53,840 bases of DNA, from the IMG/VR virus record IMGVR_UViG_3300025671_000087, positions 1 to 53,840 of that record. One strand, written 5' to 3'. A model generated the notes under the pieces. The model was not told the DNA's origin. It did not search any database and saw nothing but the letters and a program-made list of their open reading frames with translations. Both the position numbers and the translations under genes were made by a program. Of the stretch, positions 14,601 to 23,400 are shown one piece after another. Each line of letters opens with the position of its first letter. Position 1 is the first letter of the stretch. The DNA is from a virus.

Positions 14601-15441
14601 GTGGATAGCTTATAAGTCAGAGATGAGCAAAAATACTGGTGACGATGGTGGCTCAGGAGGTGGTGGAGACACTACTGTTTCTGGTGGTTCTGATACAAGC
14701 TGGATGGATGGAATTGACTTTGGTGACACAGCTTCTGTTAAAAAATGGGTAGAATCTGACGATGGTTTAGGTATGTCTGGAGGTGCAAGAGACCTTGCAG
14801 ATAGGGGGGTCATAGGATTAATACCACAGGGAATACAAGCTCAAGATATTGCTAAAGCAAGGGGTATTCGTAACTATTACGATAGCATAGGCGATACAGA
14901 GATGGTTGACTACCTAGATGGCAAGATTAAGGAAGCCGCAGCCGAAGGTGGGATATTATTTTCTGCTTTAGATAAGTTGGGTCTTTTAACTGGTAAATCT
15001 TACTTAGAGCAGATAAAATCCTTTGCACCTACTAGTTTAGATTTACAAAGGACATTTACTGCAGATCAAAGAAAAGAATTTACCGATACCTCTGGCGACA
15101 TGGTTAAAGATGAAGGTGGGGCTTCTGTTTACAAACCTGGTGGTATTGATGTTGCAATGTTGGATACTAGTGATGACGGTCCTGGACTTACTGCCGCAGA
15201 ACAACATGCGGTTAATACGTCGAGAGCTAGGGCTGCTGCAAGTACAGCAGCTACAGAAGCAGCTTTTGAAGCTGGTGCAAGCACAAATACTGCGGAAGAA
15301 ATTCAGGACTTTAAACAAAAAGTTGAAGAAGCAGGTGGTACTTGGGCTACAAGTGGACGTGCAGAAGGCGGTCTAATGACCACCCCCAAACCAAAGAAGA
15401 AAAGCAAACCTAAGAAGACAGGGCTTGCAGGTAAGAAATAA
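11617..15441 (+). CDS. Large virion-associated polyprotein-like protein with HExxH motif
   Basis: 1274 aa. Around 345-360 the sequence FFHELQHALQAKDF carries HExxH (H350, E351, H354), the signature of zinc metallopeptidases and of large polyvalent-protein-associated domains in phages. Residues about 800-840 (IPAMLSEGEYVVPADVLRYYG, then NFFENLRGQAKQGL) are a common marine-phage virion motif. A Gln/Pro/Met-rich linker, GYAGEDGSIVS (904-914) and a Lys-rich C-terminus follow. Position between portal and scaffold suggests an internal or head-packaged protein delivered at infection; protease activity is unproven. Confidence 0.6.
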   Translation: MAEVGKSTKIDKGKLASQTEEALGWAAEGKKFADANPVKVGENQESTALSIADVPVFDRPIDASENDRWTGVQDELGNRQYKTIFGRTYFVRPAEDQRSNYEKIQQDIIPVVKRYLDNPTAPSREQTINFLKESLGAAWETFKIPGDLAAGNKGMEDVTLGNIFELAGGTGAASTVGKVPGGDSSNTMRVFGGPGARDYRGRALEKAAKMKSEGASDAEIEEMTGRVATAAPGSEISKGFSYQYKFEIPDAEIKIENPVANYADGNGLTVKESLEQVTNKPGEGFSLESFIPSHSELFRQYPDIKDTIVSFTDEPGYLGFYDSSNNSINIATELFEKGVNSPEFRSTFFHELQHALQAKDFIVTGMDFIANNNIEAMKVLSGSRKDSHGKSLFETHLKDDKNLLNTRSELLALGEEILKNPNSKKLSEKLAYKYQQLRDEVYLNYLRYGKEVEARIAGERATGTKGRSVVEEKANQLPDRVEFGSKINKPPNFLNRLSKALGMRPAKMTPKYLQKNIDEAMDFITSYNEAEDYSLAKTMMKSLDNPEPNSSPNQIKRYRDDIDPEVYDAFDELAEIQRGAPELAMTSAQRVLQGGVLSYALEHTGDLTHRMAEKGGVYGSEYVKPKVNRLLDSLTSEYGFEKEHLENLKNSAQFNYDNLGRGTNLSFEQFYKEYVDKAQEKIKAYAEEHKKVPVYNDMQLAGREAAIAIGEGRYTDAIEHLYTIKMAIDDGSYSQKAIEFNPKIDFRKNSDQGFAQGGEVGNMSMKKQMSLFEYGGIADDGMNKDPVSGNNVPPGSLAKEVRDDIPAMLSEGEYVVPADVLRYYGVNFFENLRGQAKQGLNTMEQNGRIGGTPMTQQDVARNMQQPMAPAPVQAAQGAMMQSPMRVQQQPAPQAVGNSGIPTQGYAGEDGSIVSRWSPARARYSSPMFQGTSSQQANIQTAQEQAATESITYMRTHYNQNGESIQVAYEGTDPASATPKAGQDQLLSDYPLTEEEWIAYKSEMSKNTGDDGGSGGGGDTTVSGGSDTSWMDGIDFGDTASVKKWVESDDGLGMSGGARDLADRGVIGLIPQGIQAQDIAKARGIRNYYDSIGDTEMVDYLDGKIKEAAAEGGILFSALDKLGLLTGKSYLEQIKSFAPTSLDLQRTFTADQRKEFTDTSGDMVKDEGGASVYKPGGIDVAMLDTSDDGPGLTAAEQHAVNTSRARAAASTAATEAAFEAGASTNTAEEIQDFKQKVEEAGGTWATSGRAEGGLMTTPKPKKKSKPKKTGLAGKK

Positions 15442-15484
15442 GGCTACCCAGCAATAATGCTGGCCCCAACATAAGGAAAATAAT

Positions 15485-16378
15485 ATGCCTGAACTAGCAG
15501 AAGTAGAAACACCAAAATCAGCAGGTTTTGTTGATCGAGGTTATAATTACGAAAGAAAACGTAGCCGTATCGAAAAAGAGGAAGAGGAGATTAAACGTCT
15601 TGAAGCTCAACAACGTGGCGAAGAATCCGGATCAATCGAAGAAGAAACCTCCGAAACGGAAGAGACCAATACAGAAGTTGAAGAAACAACGTTATCTGCA
15701 GAAGAAAGATCTTTTAAAAAAAGATATGGTGATTTAAGACGTCACATGCAAGAAAAAGAAAAGGAATGGAACGATAAGTTCGAAACCTTTGAAAAACGCA
15801 TGAAAAAAGAATCTATTGTTCCTCCTAAGTCTGATGAAGACATTGAACAATGGGCAAAAGAATATCCAGACGTAGCAGGTATTGTAGAAACAATTGCTGC
15901 TAAAAAAGCTCAAGAGATGTTTAATAAAGCAGATGCTAGGCTTCAAGAGTTGGATAAAGCACAGTTAGAGGCAGAACGGGTAAAAGCAGAGAATGCTATC
16001 CGTAAGTCTCACGATGATTTTGATGATCTACGTGCTTCAGATGAATTTCATAACTGGGCTGAAGAACAGCCTAAGTGGGTACAAGATGCACTATACGAGA
16101 ATGCAGATGATCCTGCCTCAGTAGTACGTGTCATTGATTTGTACAAAGGAGATAAAGGCCTTACTAAAACTGCAAAGAAAGCTAAGGCTAGGGATGCAGC
16201 TTCTACAGTCACAAGACGTACTAAGACGTCAGTGGATGTGGATGATGCAAACGACACTATTCGTGAGTCAGAAGTTGCAAAAATGTCCGACAAGGAATTT
16301 GAGCAAAGAGCTGATGAAATTAACAAAGCTATCCGTTCGGGTAAGTTTGTTTACGATGTATCTGGTAGAGCCAGATAA
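15485..16378 (+). CDS. Capsid scaffolding protein
   Basis: 297 aa, highly charged and almost wholly helical, with a coiled-coil acidic N-terminal half (RKRSRIEKEEEEIKRLEAQQ, EETSETEETNTEVEE), a central RRHMQEKEKEW helix and a basic C-terminal region. This composition and location immediately before the major capsid gene fit a podovirus scaffold that guides prohead assembly and is then removed. No protease fusion is seen. Confidence 0.8.
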   Translation: MPELAEVETPKSAGFVDRGYNYERKRSRIEKEEEEIKRLEAQQRGEESGSIEEETSETEETNTEVEETTLSAEERSFKKRYGDLRRHMQEKEKEWNDKFETFEKRMKKESIVPPKSDEDIEQWAKEYPDVAGIVETIAAKKAQEMFNKADARLQELDKAQLEAERVKAENAIRKSHDDFDDLRASDEFHNWAEEQPKWVQDALYENADDPASVVRVIDLYKGDKGLTKTAKKAKARDAASTVTRRTKTSVDVDDANDTIRESEVAKMSDKEFEQRADEINKAIRSGKFVYDVSGRAR

Positions 16379-16382
16379 GCTG

Positions 16383-16410
16383 TTGACAAATACTAATTCA
16401 ACAGTATAAC
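16383..16410 (+). promoter_or_regulatory. Capsid promoter TTGACA-16-TATAAC
   Basis: -35 TTGACA (16383-16388), 16-bp spacer and -10 TATAAC (16405-16410), starting 5 nt after the scaffold stop. TATAACTATAGG here is identical to the 12-mer just upstream of tRNA-Arg. It gives the capsid gene its own transcript with a leader of about 215 nt. Confidence 0.6.
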
Positions 16411-16420
16411 TATAGGCACA

Positions 16421-16454
16421 GAGACAAAAGCCTCATTTGACTACCTTTTGTCTC
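16421..16454 (+). repeat. Perfect 10-bp inverted repeat in the capsid leader
   Basis: GAGACAAAAG (16421-16430) and CTTTTGTCTC (16445-16454), 14-nt loop, no T tract behind it, so not a standard terminator. It begins about 4 nt after the predicted transcription start and would form a 5' hairpin that could stabilise capsid mRNA or bind a regulator. Confidence 0.55.
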
Positions 16455-16513
16455 GGCCAAATTCCACAAAAGTCTAAACTAAAAAGAACTACCTGTTTAA
16501 GTATAGGCCCACT

Positions 16514-16554
16514 TACTCTAGACCGTATAATTGATCATTATACTCTAGACCGTA
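16514..16554. repeat. 14-bp direct repeats around a palindrome in the capsid leader
   Basis: TACTCTAGACCGTA at 16514-16527 and 16541-16554, exact and 27 bp apart. Between them GTATAAT (16525-16531) and ATTATAC (16537-16543) form a near-palindrome. Possible regulator site or mRNA element. Confidence 0.5.
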
Positions 16555-16631
16555 AGTGCACCCTAGAAAAATAACAGCCTCTTTAAGGTGTTTAGCTTCG
16601 TTTATAAGCCAAATATCATGGAGGATTTCAA

Positions 16632-17705
16632 ATGGCTTTTCAATCCGCAGGTGGACACGGGAATTTACCAAACGGTAATTTTTCTAGTGTTATCTATTCC
16701 AAGAAGGTCCAGCTCGCCTTTAGAAAGAGCACAGTCGTTGGTGATATCACTAACTCCGATTATTTTGGGGAGATTTCTGCCCAAGGGGACACTGTTAAAA
16801 TTATTAAAGAGCCTGAGATTTCAGTTGCGGCATATGCCCGTGGCCAGAACATCACAGCACAGGATCTTGATGATGAAGACTTCTCCCTCGTAATCGACAA
16901 AAGCAACTACTATGCTTTCAAAATCGACGACATCGAAGAAGCTCACAGCCACGTAAATTTCATGGATCTTGCAACCAACCGTGCGGCTTACCGCCTGGCT
17001 GATCAGCATGACCAAGAAGTTTTGGGTTACCTGACAGGTTACAAACAGTCTGACTTGCATGCTCAAGCAGATACTGTAAATGACGTTGTCAATGGTACAA
17101 AAGCTGTAGCAACTGCAGGTTCAGATGAATTGCTTGGTTCAATGAAACTGAAAAAAGGTGACTTTGGTAACATCACTACTTCAGGTGCTGCTGACCATTC
17201 GATTCCTGTTGCAGCACGTCTACCAGGTGCAACTGCACTGCCAACTGCTACGATCTCACCAGCTATGTTGGTGGCACGTATGGCTCGTTTGCTTGACCAA
17301 CAACAAGTTGACAAGCAAGGGCGTTTTATCGTCGTTGATCCAGTATTCATGGAAGTACTTCGTGATGAAGACTCACGTTTCATGAATGCCGATTACGGTG
17401 AAGCGGGTGGCCTACGTAACGGTCTTGTCTTGAACAACTTCCACGGTTTCCGTGTATACAGCTCAAGCAACTTGCCAGCACTGGGTACTGGTCCAGGTAC
17501 AACAGGTACTGCAAACCAGAATGCCAACTTCGGTGCAATCGTAGCTGGTCATGATTCTGCTGTTGCAACTGCAGAGCAAATCAGTAAAACTGAAACTTAC
17601 CGTGACCCTGACAGCTTTGCTGACATCGTTCGTGGTATGCACCTATACGGTCGCAAGATTCTTCGTCCAGAAGCTCTTGTAACTGCCAAATATAACTTAG
17701 CATAA
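16632..17705 (+). CDS. Major capsid protein
   Basis: 357 aa, preceded by ATGGAGG. The pattern MAFQSAGGHGNLPNGNFSSVIYSKKVQLAFRK, a helix with DKSNYYAFKIDDIEEAH, RFIVVDPVFMEVLRDEDSRF and a C-terminal DSFADIVRGMHLYGRKILRPEAL is the HK97-fold capsid type of marine podoviruses. It has its own promoter and long leader, which fits high expression. Codon choice is more biased to C/G-ending codons than in the neighbours. Confidence 0.88.
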   Translation: MAFQSAGGHGNLPNGNFSSVIYSKKVQLAFRKSTVVGDITNSDYFGEISAQGDTVKIIKEPEISVAAYARGQNITAQDLDDEDFSLVIDKSNYYAFKIDDIEEAHSHVNFMDLATNRAAYRLADQHDQEVLGYLTGYKQSDLHAQADTVNDVVNGTKAVATAGSDELLGSMKLKKGDFGNITTSGAADHSIPVAARLPGATALPTATISPAMLVARMARLLDQQQVDKQGRFIVVDPVFMEVLRDEDSRFMNADYGEAGGLRNGLVLNNFHGFRVYSSSNLPALGTGPGTTGTANQNANFGAIVAGHDSAVATAEQISKTETYRDPDSFADIVRGMHLYGRKILRPEALVTAKYNLA

Positions 17706-17719
17706 GGGGAGATTAGACA

Positions 17720-18118
17720 ATGGCTTTGAATGGTATTCGTATGATCTCAGTAGAACTTGAGGCAACAGCACTGTCTGCTGGTGCCAATACAGTTGCTACT
17801 CTTCCTGCACAAACAGTTATTTTGGCTGCTGGTGTTGAAGTTACAGAAGCACTTACAGGTGCTACTGCTTTGACTTTCGACATTGGTACTGGTCTCGATG
17901 ATGATGCTTTTGTTGCAGCTTATGCAATGGCTGGTAAAGCAGTAGGTGCAGTAGCACCTTCTATTGCTGGTGTTGCTTATCTGACAGCAGAAGACACATT
18001 GGACATGACTATTGATACTCTGACAGGTACAGCTACTGCAGGTAAACTGCGTGTCTGGGCAATGGTTGCAGATGTCGATGGTAAAGGTGCTGCAGAAGTA
18101 GCTCGTGATCAAGTGTAA
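17720..18118 (+). CDS. Probable capsid decoration protein
   Basis: 132 aa, rich in Ala, Thr, Gly and Val with beta-strand alternation and no charged clusters, resembling small head-decoration proteins. It lies 14 nt after the capsid gene with a GGGGAG ribosome site, so both share a transcript and a high expression level. A hairpin follows the stop. Function inferred from composition and position. Confidence 0.6.
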   Translation: MALNGIRMISVELEATALSAGANTVATLPAQTVILAAGVEVTEALTGATALTFDIGTGLDDDAFVAAYAMAGKAVGAVAPSIAGVAYLTAEDTLDMTIDTLTGTATAGKLRVWAMVADVDGKGAAEVARDQV

Positions 18119-18131
18119 ATAACTAATCTTT

Positions 18132-18153
18132 AGGGGCTGGGAAACTGGCCCCT
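18132..18153 (+). terminator. GC hairpin after the capsid pair, weak terminator or processing site
   Basis: AGGGGC (18132-18137) pairs with GCCCCT (18148-18153) around a 10-nt loop, followed by only a short T run. It could end most capsid transcripts and let some reach the tail genes. Confidence 0.5.
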
Positions 18154-18178
18154 TTAGGCTATCCAAAGGATTTTTGTA

Positions 18179-18910
18179 ATGGCTACTTATGTATCACTGG
18201 TAAATGAACTACTACGTAGGTTGAATGAGGTAACACTCGATGCAGCTGGTGATGGCTTTGATACAGTACGTAACGTACAAGCATTAGCTAAAGATGCTGT
18301 TAATAATGCCATTAGAAATATCCTACAAACAGGGCAGGAGTGGCCCTTTCTTAAAACTACTTACGTTCAAACATTAACTGCAGGTACAAGACAGTATGAT
18401 TTTCCTGCAGATCTTGCCAGTGTAGACTGGGACACTTTTTATATAAAGCAGTTAGGATCTGCAAGTAATACTCCTAGTTTTTTACCTACAATTTCTTTTG
18501 AGGAATATACTCAGAGATACCGTGGCCTTGATGATCAAGCAGATGTAGGCTCAGGAATTTCTGTGCCTCAACGTGTGTATCAAACATACGGGAGTAAATT
18601 TGGTGTAACTCCTGTTCCAAATGACGCATACGAAGTAGAGTACGTATACTGGTCATTTCCTGCAGATCTAAATCTGTACAACGATACCAGTGTAATTCCT
18701 GACAGGTTTAACCACGTAGTGATTGACGGCGCAATGATGTATTTAATGCGATTTAGATCTAATGATCAAAGTGCAGCTGTCCACCAACAAACTTTTACTG
18801 AAGGTATCCGTTCTATGAGACGTATACTTATGGATGATCCTCTGGACATTAGATCCACAGTACTCCAAAGAAATAAATCATTCAGCAATACAATTAGTAG
18901 TATTGTCTAA
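18179..18910 (+). CDS. Head-tail adaptor / tail tubular protein A-like
   Basis: 243 aa. N-terminal helices (LVNELLRRLNEV, AKDAVNNAIRNILQTGQEWPF), then a beta part (TRQYDFPADLASVDWDTFYI) and PDRFNHVVIDGAMMYLMRF, the layout of podovirus adaptor proteins that sit between portal and nozzle. It overlaps the following nozzle gene by one base. Confidence 0.75.
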   Translation: MATYVSLVNELLRRLNEVTLDAAGDGFDTVRNVQALAKDAVNNAIRNILQTGQEWPFLKTTYVQTLTAGTRQYDFPADLASVDWDTFYIKQLGSASNTPSFLPTISFEEYTQRYRGLDDQADVGSGISVPQRVYQTYGSKFGVTPVPNDAYEVEYVYWSFPADLNLYNDTSVIPDRFNHVVIDGAMMYLMRFRSNDQSAAVHQQTFTEGIRSMRRILMDDPLDIRSTVLQRNKSFSNTISSIV

Positions 18911-20448
18911 TGGCTGAAAACCTAGCCTCATTTAAAGTATTCTGTCAGGGTGGTCTTAACACTAACCGTGATGTGTTATCACAGGGTGAGACTTCCCCAG
19001 GCTCTGCCGTGGCTTTGATTAACTATGAACCTGCTGTTACAGGTGGCTATAGACGTATCAGTGGCTTTAGTAATGATTATGGTACAGTACCCGGTACAGG
19101 CAGTGTCTTAGGTTTGTGTGTAGCTAATGGTGTGAATGACGGTATCCTTGCTGCACGTAAGCCTTCTAGTGGTTCTAACTATTTGCATTACTGGGATGAC
19201 GGTACGGAAAACTGGGTAGCAGTTACTACATCAGGTTCCCCTACTATGACAGGTGTAACAAAGGTGCGATTTAGTAGGTACAACTGGGGTACAGACAAGA
19301 TTGTACTTACAGACGCAATAAATCCTGCTGCTACTTACGATGGCACTACTTACACGCAGATCACAGACAGCAATGCGCCCAGCGCACCTAAGGTGTCTCA
19401 CGTATTTAAGAACCATTTATTCCTTGCTGGAGATACTACAGAACCTACTAACCTTTTCTTTTCTGCGCCTTACGATGAGACTAGCTTTGACCCTGCTGAC
19501 GGTGCAGGTGTTATCAATGTAGGCTTTCCTATTGTAGCTATTAGGTCTTTCCGTGATGCCTTGTACATCTTTGGTACGAACATTATCCGTAAGCTTGCAG
19601 GTAATAATATCTCAGACTTTGTACTTCAAGAAGTTACAGATGATCTGGGTTGTATGGCTACGGACAGTGTTATTGAGATAGCTGGTGACTTATTGTTTTT
19701 GTCTCAGGATGGGTATCGTCCTATCTCTGGTACAAACAAGATTGGCGATGTTAACTTAGAGTCTATCTCTCAAAACGTACAATCTATTTTTACTGAGGTG
19801 GTTCTTCAAGAAGACTTAGATGTATTATCTTCTGTAGTCATTCGTGCTAAGTCTCAATTTCGTGTGTTCTTTGCTGTAGGTGAGTCTACAGGTCTAATTG
19901 CAGGTATGCGTTCAACACCTCAAGGAACTGCTTTTGAGTTTGGGCAGGTGCTAGGTATCGAAGCTTCTTGTGCGGATAGCGGCTACATAGGTCAGTACGA
20001 GTTTGTCCTACATGGTGATAGCAACGGTAAGGTGCATCGTCAAGAAAAAGGTACGGACTTTGATGGTGCAGAAATCTTTAGTCTATATCAGACGCCATTT
20101 ATTCATATGCAAGACCCAGAGCAGCGTAAGGTCATCCATACAGTCGCTACATACTTACGCTCTGAGGGTGACAATGAAGTTGCTATGTCGGTCTTGTATG
20201 ACTACGAAGCTTTTGAAACATTAAGTCCTAACAACTTTACGATTAGTACAGAAGGCGCAGCAGCTTACTACAATGAAGCCCTTTACGACAGCACCGCAAT
20301 CTTTGACGGCAATCCAGCACCAGTAGTAAGAACTAACGTATCGGGGTCAGGTAAGTCTGTATCTTTTAAGTACGTAACAAATGACACAAATGCGTCACAC
20401 AGCATTCAAGGCTTAGTTGTGACCTTCGGAGTAGGAGATAGACTCTAA
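18910..20448 (+). CDS. Tail nozzle / tail tubular protein B-like
   Basis: 512 aa, beta-rich with repeated blade-like units, e.g. ILAARKPSSGSNYLHYWDDG, DALYIFGTNIIRKL and DLLFLSQDGYRPISG, consistent with the beta-propeller nozzle of short-tailed phages. The N-terminal GGLNTNRDVLSQGETSPGSAVALINYEP is a conserved start in such proteins. Lies between the adaptor and the fibre. Confidence 0.75.
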   Translation: MAENLASFKVFCQGGLNTNRDVLSQGETSPGSAVALINYEPAVTGGYRRISGFSNDYGTVPGTGSVLGLCVANGVNDGILAARKPSSGSNYLHYWDDGTENWVAVTTSGSPTMTGVTKVRFSRYNWGTDKIVLTDAINPAATYDGTTYTQITDSNAPSAPKVSHVFKNHLFLAGDTTEPTNLFFSAPYDETSFDPADGAGVINVGFPIVAIRSFRDALYIFGTNIIRKLAGNNISDFVLQEVTDDLGCMATDSVIEIAGDLLFLSQDGYRPISGTNKIGDVNLESISQNVQSIFTEVVLQEDLDVLSSVVIRAKSQFRVFFAVGESTGLIAGMRSTPQGTAFEFGQVLGIEASCADSGYIGQYEFVLHGDSNGKVHRQEKGTDFDGAEIFSLYQTPFIHMQDPEQRKVIHTVATYLRSEGDNEVAMSVLYDYEAFETLSPNNFTISTEGAAAYYNEALYDSTAIFDGNPAPVVRTNVSGSGKSVSFKYVTNDTNASHSIQGLVVTFGVGDRL

Positions 20449-23400
20449 TGGCAGGATACACCCGACAGTCAGTAGCTGATATTATTGCTAGTGCAATTAT
20501 TAAAGCAGGGCCAGTTAATGCGGAGTATAACGCACTACGTGATGCTTTTGCTTTTAGTGGTGGTCACAAGCATGATGGAAGCTCAACAGAAGGTGCTTAC
20601 GTACCTCTTATTGCTGATGTTGACGCAAAGAATAAAGTTGTAGTAGACACAACTAACAACCGCATTAGCTTCTATAGTGAAGTAGGTGGTGCTGCTGTTG
20701 AGCAAGTACGTATTAAAGACGGTGCAGTTGTACCAGTAACTGATGATGACATTGACTTGGGTGCTGTAGGCGCTGAGTTTAAGAATCTTTATGTTGACGG
20801 TGTAGGCTATATTGATACACTTACAGTACACGAGAATGCAACTGTTGCTGGTACTCTTGGTGTTACTGGTGTTCTTACTGCTACTGGTGGTGTTGTAGGT
20901 AATGTAACAGGTAACGTTACAGGTAATGTAACTGGTGATGTTACAGGTGACTTGACGGGTGATGTAACCTCTACAGGTACTTCTACCTTCGCTACTGTTG
21001 ACGTTAATGGTGGGACAATAGACGGTACAACTATTGGTGCAACTACACCTGCCGCAGCCACATTTAGTTCTGCTACTGCTACTACTGTAGACATTAACGG
21101 TGGTACTATTGATGCTACAGTTATTGGCGGCACTACTCCTGCCGCTGCTGACTTCACTACAATGGACACTACAGGTAACGCATCTGTAGGCGGTACGTTT
21201 AATGTAACAGGTACGTCTACCTTCACAGGTGCTATGTCTGCAGGTAGCCTTACCACTACAGGCAACTCTACTCACGCTACAGTAGACATTAACGGCGGTG
21301 CTATTGATGGCACTACTATCGGTGCTTCTAGTGCTGCTGCAGGTACATTCACTACAGTAACAACTACAGGACAGGCTACCCTAGCAACTGCTGACATTAA
21401 TGGTGGTACTATTGATGGTTCAGTTATTGGTGGTACAACTCCACAAGCTGTAACAGGTACAACCATTACAGCTAACACAGGCTTTACTGGTGCGCTTACA
21501 GGCAATGTCACAGGCAACGTAACAGGTAATCTGACAGGCAATGTAACGGGCGATGTAACTGGTGATCTCACTGGTAACGTAACTGCCGCTACTGGTACAA
21601 CTACACTGAATGACCTTGTAGTTAATGGTACGGTAGACTTCACTAGCACAGCACTTCTTAACGTAAGTGATCCTACAGCAGATCAACACGCAGCCACAAA
21701 AATATACACAGACACTGCAGATGCACTCAAGCTGGACAAAGCTGGCGGTACGATGTCTGGTGACATCACTATGGGTGGTAATACTGTAACAGGTTTGGGT
21801 ACGCCCAGCGCCACATCTGATGCTGCAACTAAGGGTTATGTAGATACCTCTGTAGCTGCTGTGATTGATGCTGCACCTGCTGCTCTTGATACTCTTAACG
21901 AACTGGCTGCTGCGCTGGGCGATGACGCTAGTTTCTCTACTACTGTAACAAACAGTATTGCTACTAAGCTGCCTCTTGCTGGCGGCACTATGACTGGCGA
22001 CATCACTATGGGCGCTAATGCAGTTACATCGACTGCAGCACCTACTACAGATGATGAACTTACTCGTAAGGGTTATGTAGACACACAAGATGCACTGAAG
22101 CTAAACCTGTCTGGTGGAACCATGTCGGGTGCTATTGCTATGGGTACATCTAAAGTTACTGGCTTGGGTGATCCAACAGCTAACCAAGATGCAGCTACTA
22201 AATTGTACACTGACACACAGGATGCTACTAAGCTGAACCTGTCTGGTGGCACTATGACTGGTGACATTGTACTAGGTTCTAACAAGGCTACCTCAACTGC
22301 TACACCTACAGCTAACGATGACCTGACACGCAAGGGTTACGTTGATGGCATTCTTGGTTCAGCTACTGCTGCCTCTGCTAGTGCCGCTGCTGCGGCTACA
22401 TCTGAGACTAATGCTGCAACTAGTGAAACTAATGCAGGTAACTCTGCTGCTGCAGCCGCTGCATCTTATGATGACTTCGATGATCGTTACCTTGGTGCTA
22501 AAGCTTCCGCTCCTACCACAGACAACGATGGTGATGCACTTGTAACGGGTGCTTTGTATTGGAACTCTACAAGTGATGAACTGTACATTTGGAGTGGTAG
22601 TGCTTGGGAGCAAGGTAGTTTTACTGCAGGTTCACTTCTGGCTAATGTTGTAGAGGACACAACGCCACAGCTAGGCGGTGACCTAGATAGTAACGGTAAC
22701 GATATACTATTCGGCGACAGCGACAAAGCCATCTTCGGCGCTGGGTCTGACCTAGAGATTTACCATGATGGGTCTAACAGCATTGTCGCAGATGTTGGCG
22801 CTGGGGGTTTATTTTTATCTGGCTCTTCTTATGTTGCTATTTTAAACGGCGACAGATCAGAATATATGTTTAACGGCAATGTTAACGGAGAAGTAGCACT
22901 TTACTATGACGGTTCTAAAAAACTCGCCACCACCAGCACAGGCGTAGACATCACGGGTACTTTGACCAGCGATGGGCTTGACACAAGCCAAGCCGCAAAA
23001 ATTAACTCTAATACAGCAGAAGGCGTACAACTTGGTGGTGATGCAACAGGTTCTACACTTATTGGCAACTTAAAGAACACATCTGGTCGCCTTACTCTGC
23101 AAGCACCAACTAGCAGAAGTGTCGTTACCCAAACTAACGGGGCAATAGACCGTATGTTAGTAGCCTCCAACGGCGACATCTCCTTCTACGAGGACACAGG
23201 CACCACGCCAAAGTTCTTCTGGGATGCGAGTGGTGAGAGTTTAACCCTTAACAGCACATTAAAAGTAGAAGGTGGAACAACTAACGGTTTTCTTCAAGCT
23301 TCTGGCAGTTTATTTCAGTTAGGGGCTTCTACAGCTTCCGACCTTGTTGTTTACACTAACAACACAGAACAGATGCGCATCACCAGCAGCGGAAATGTTG

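Noticed and set aside
20583-21649. Long open frames on the minus strand opposite the fibre repeats
   Set aside because: They mirror the low-complexity fibre repeats and have Ser/Thr/Cys-rich or Val/Pro-rich nonsense composition and no ribosome sites.
20800-22300. Dense tandem-like DNA repeats that might suggest a CRISPR or satellite array
   Set aside because: They encode the in-frame VTGN/VTGD and NGGTIDG repeats of the tail fibre; unit lengths and spacers vary with the protein repeat.
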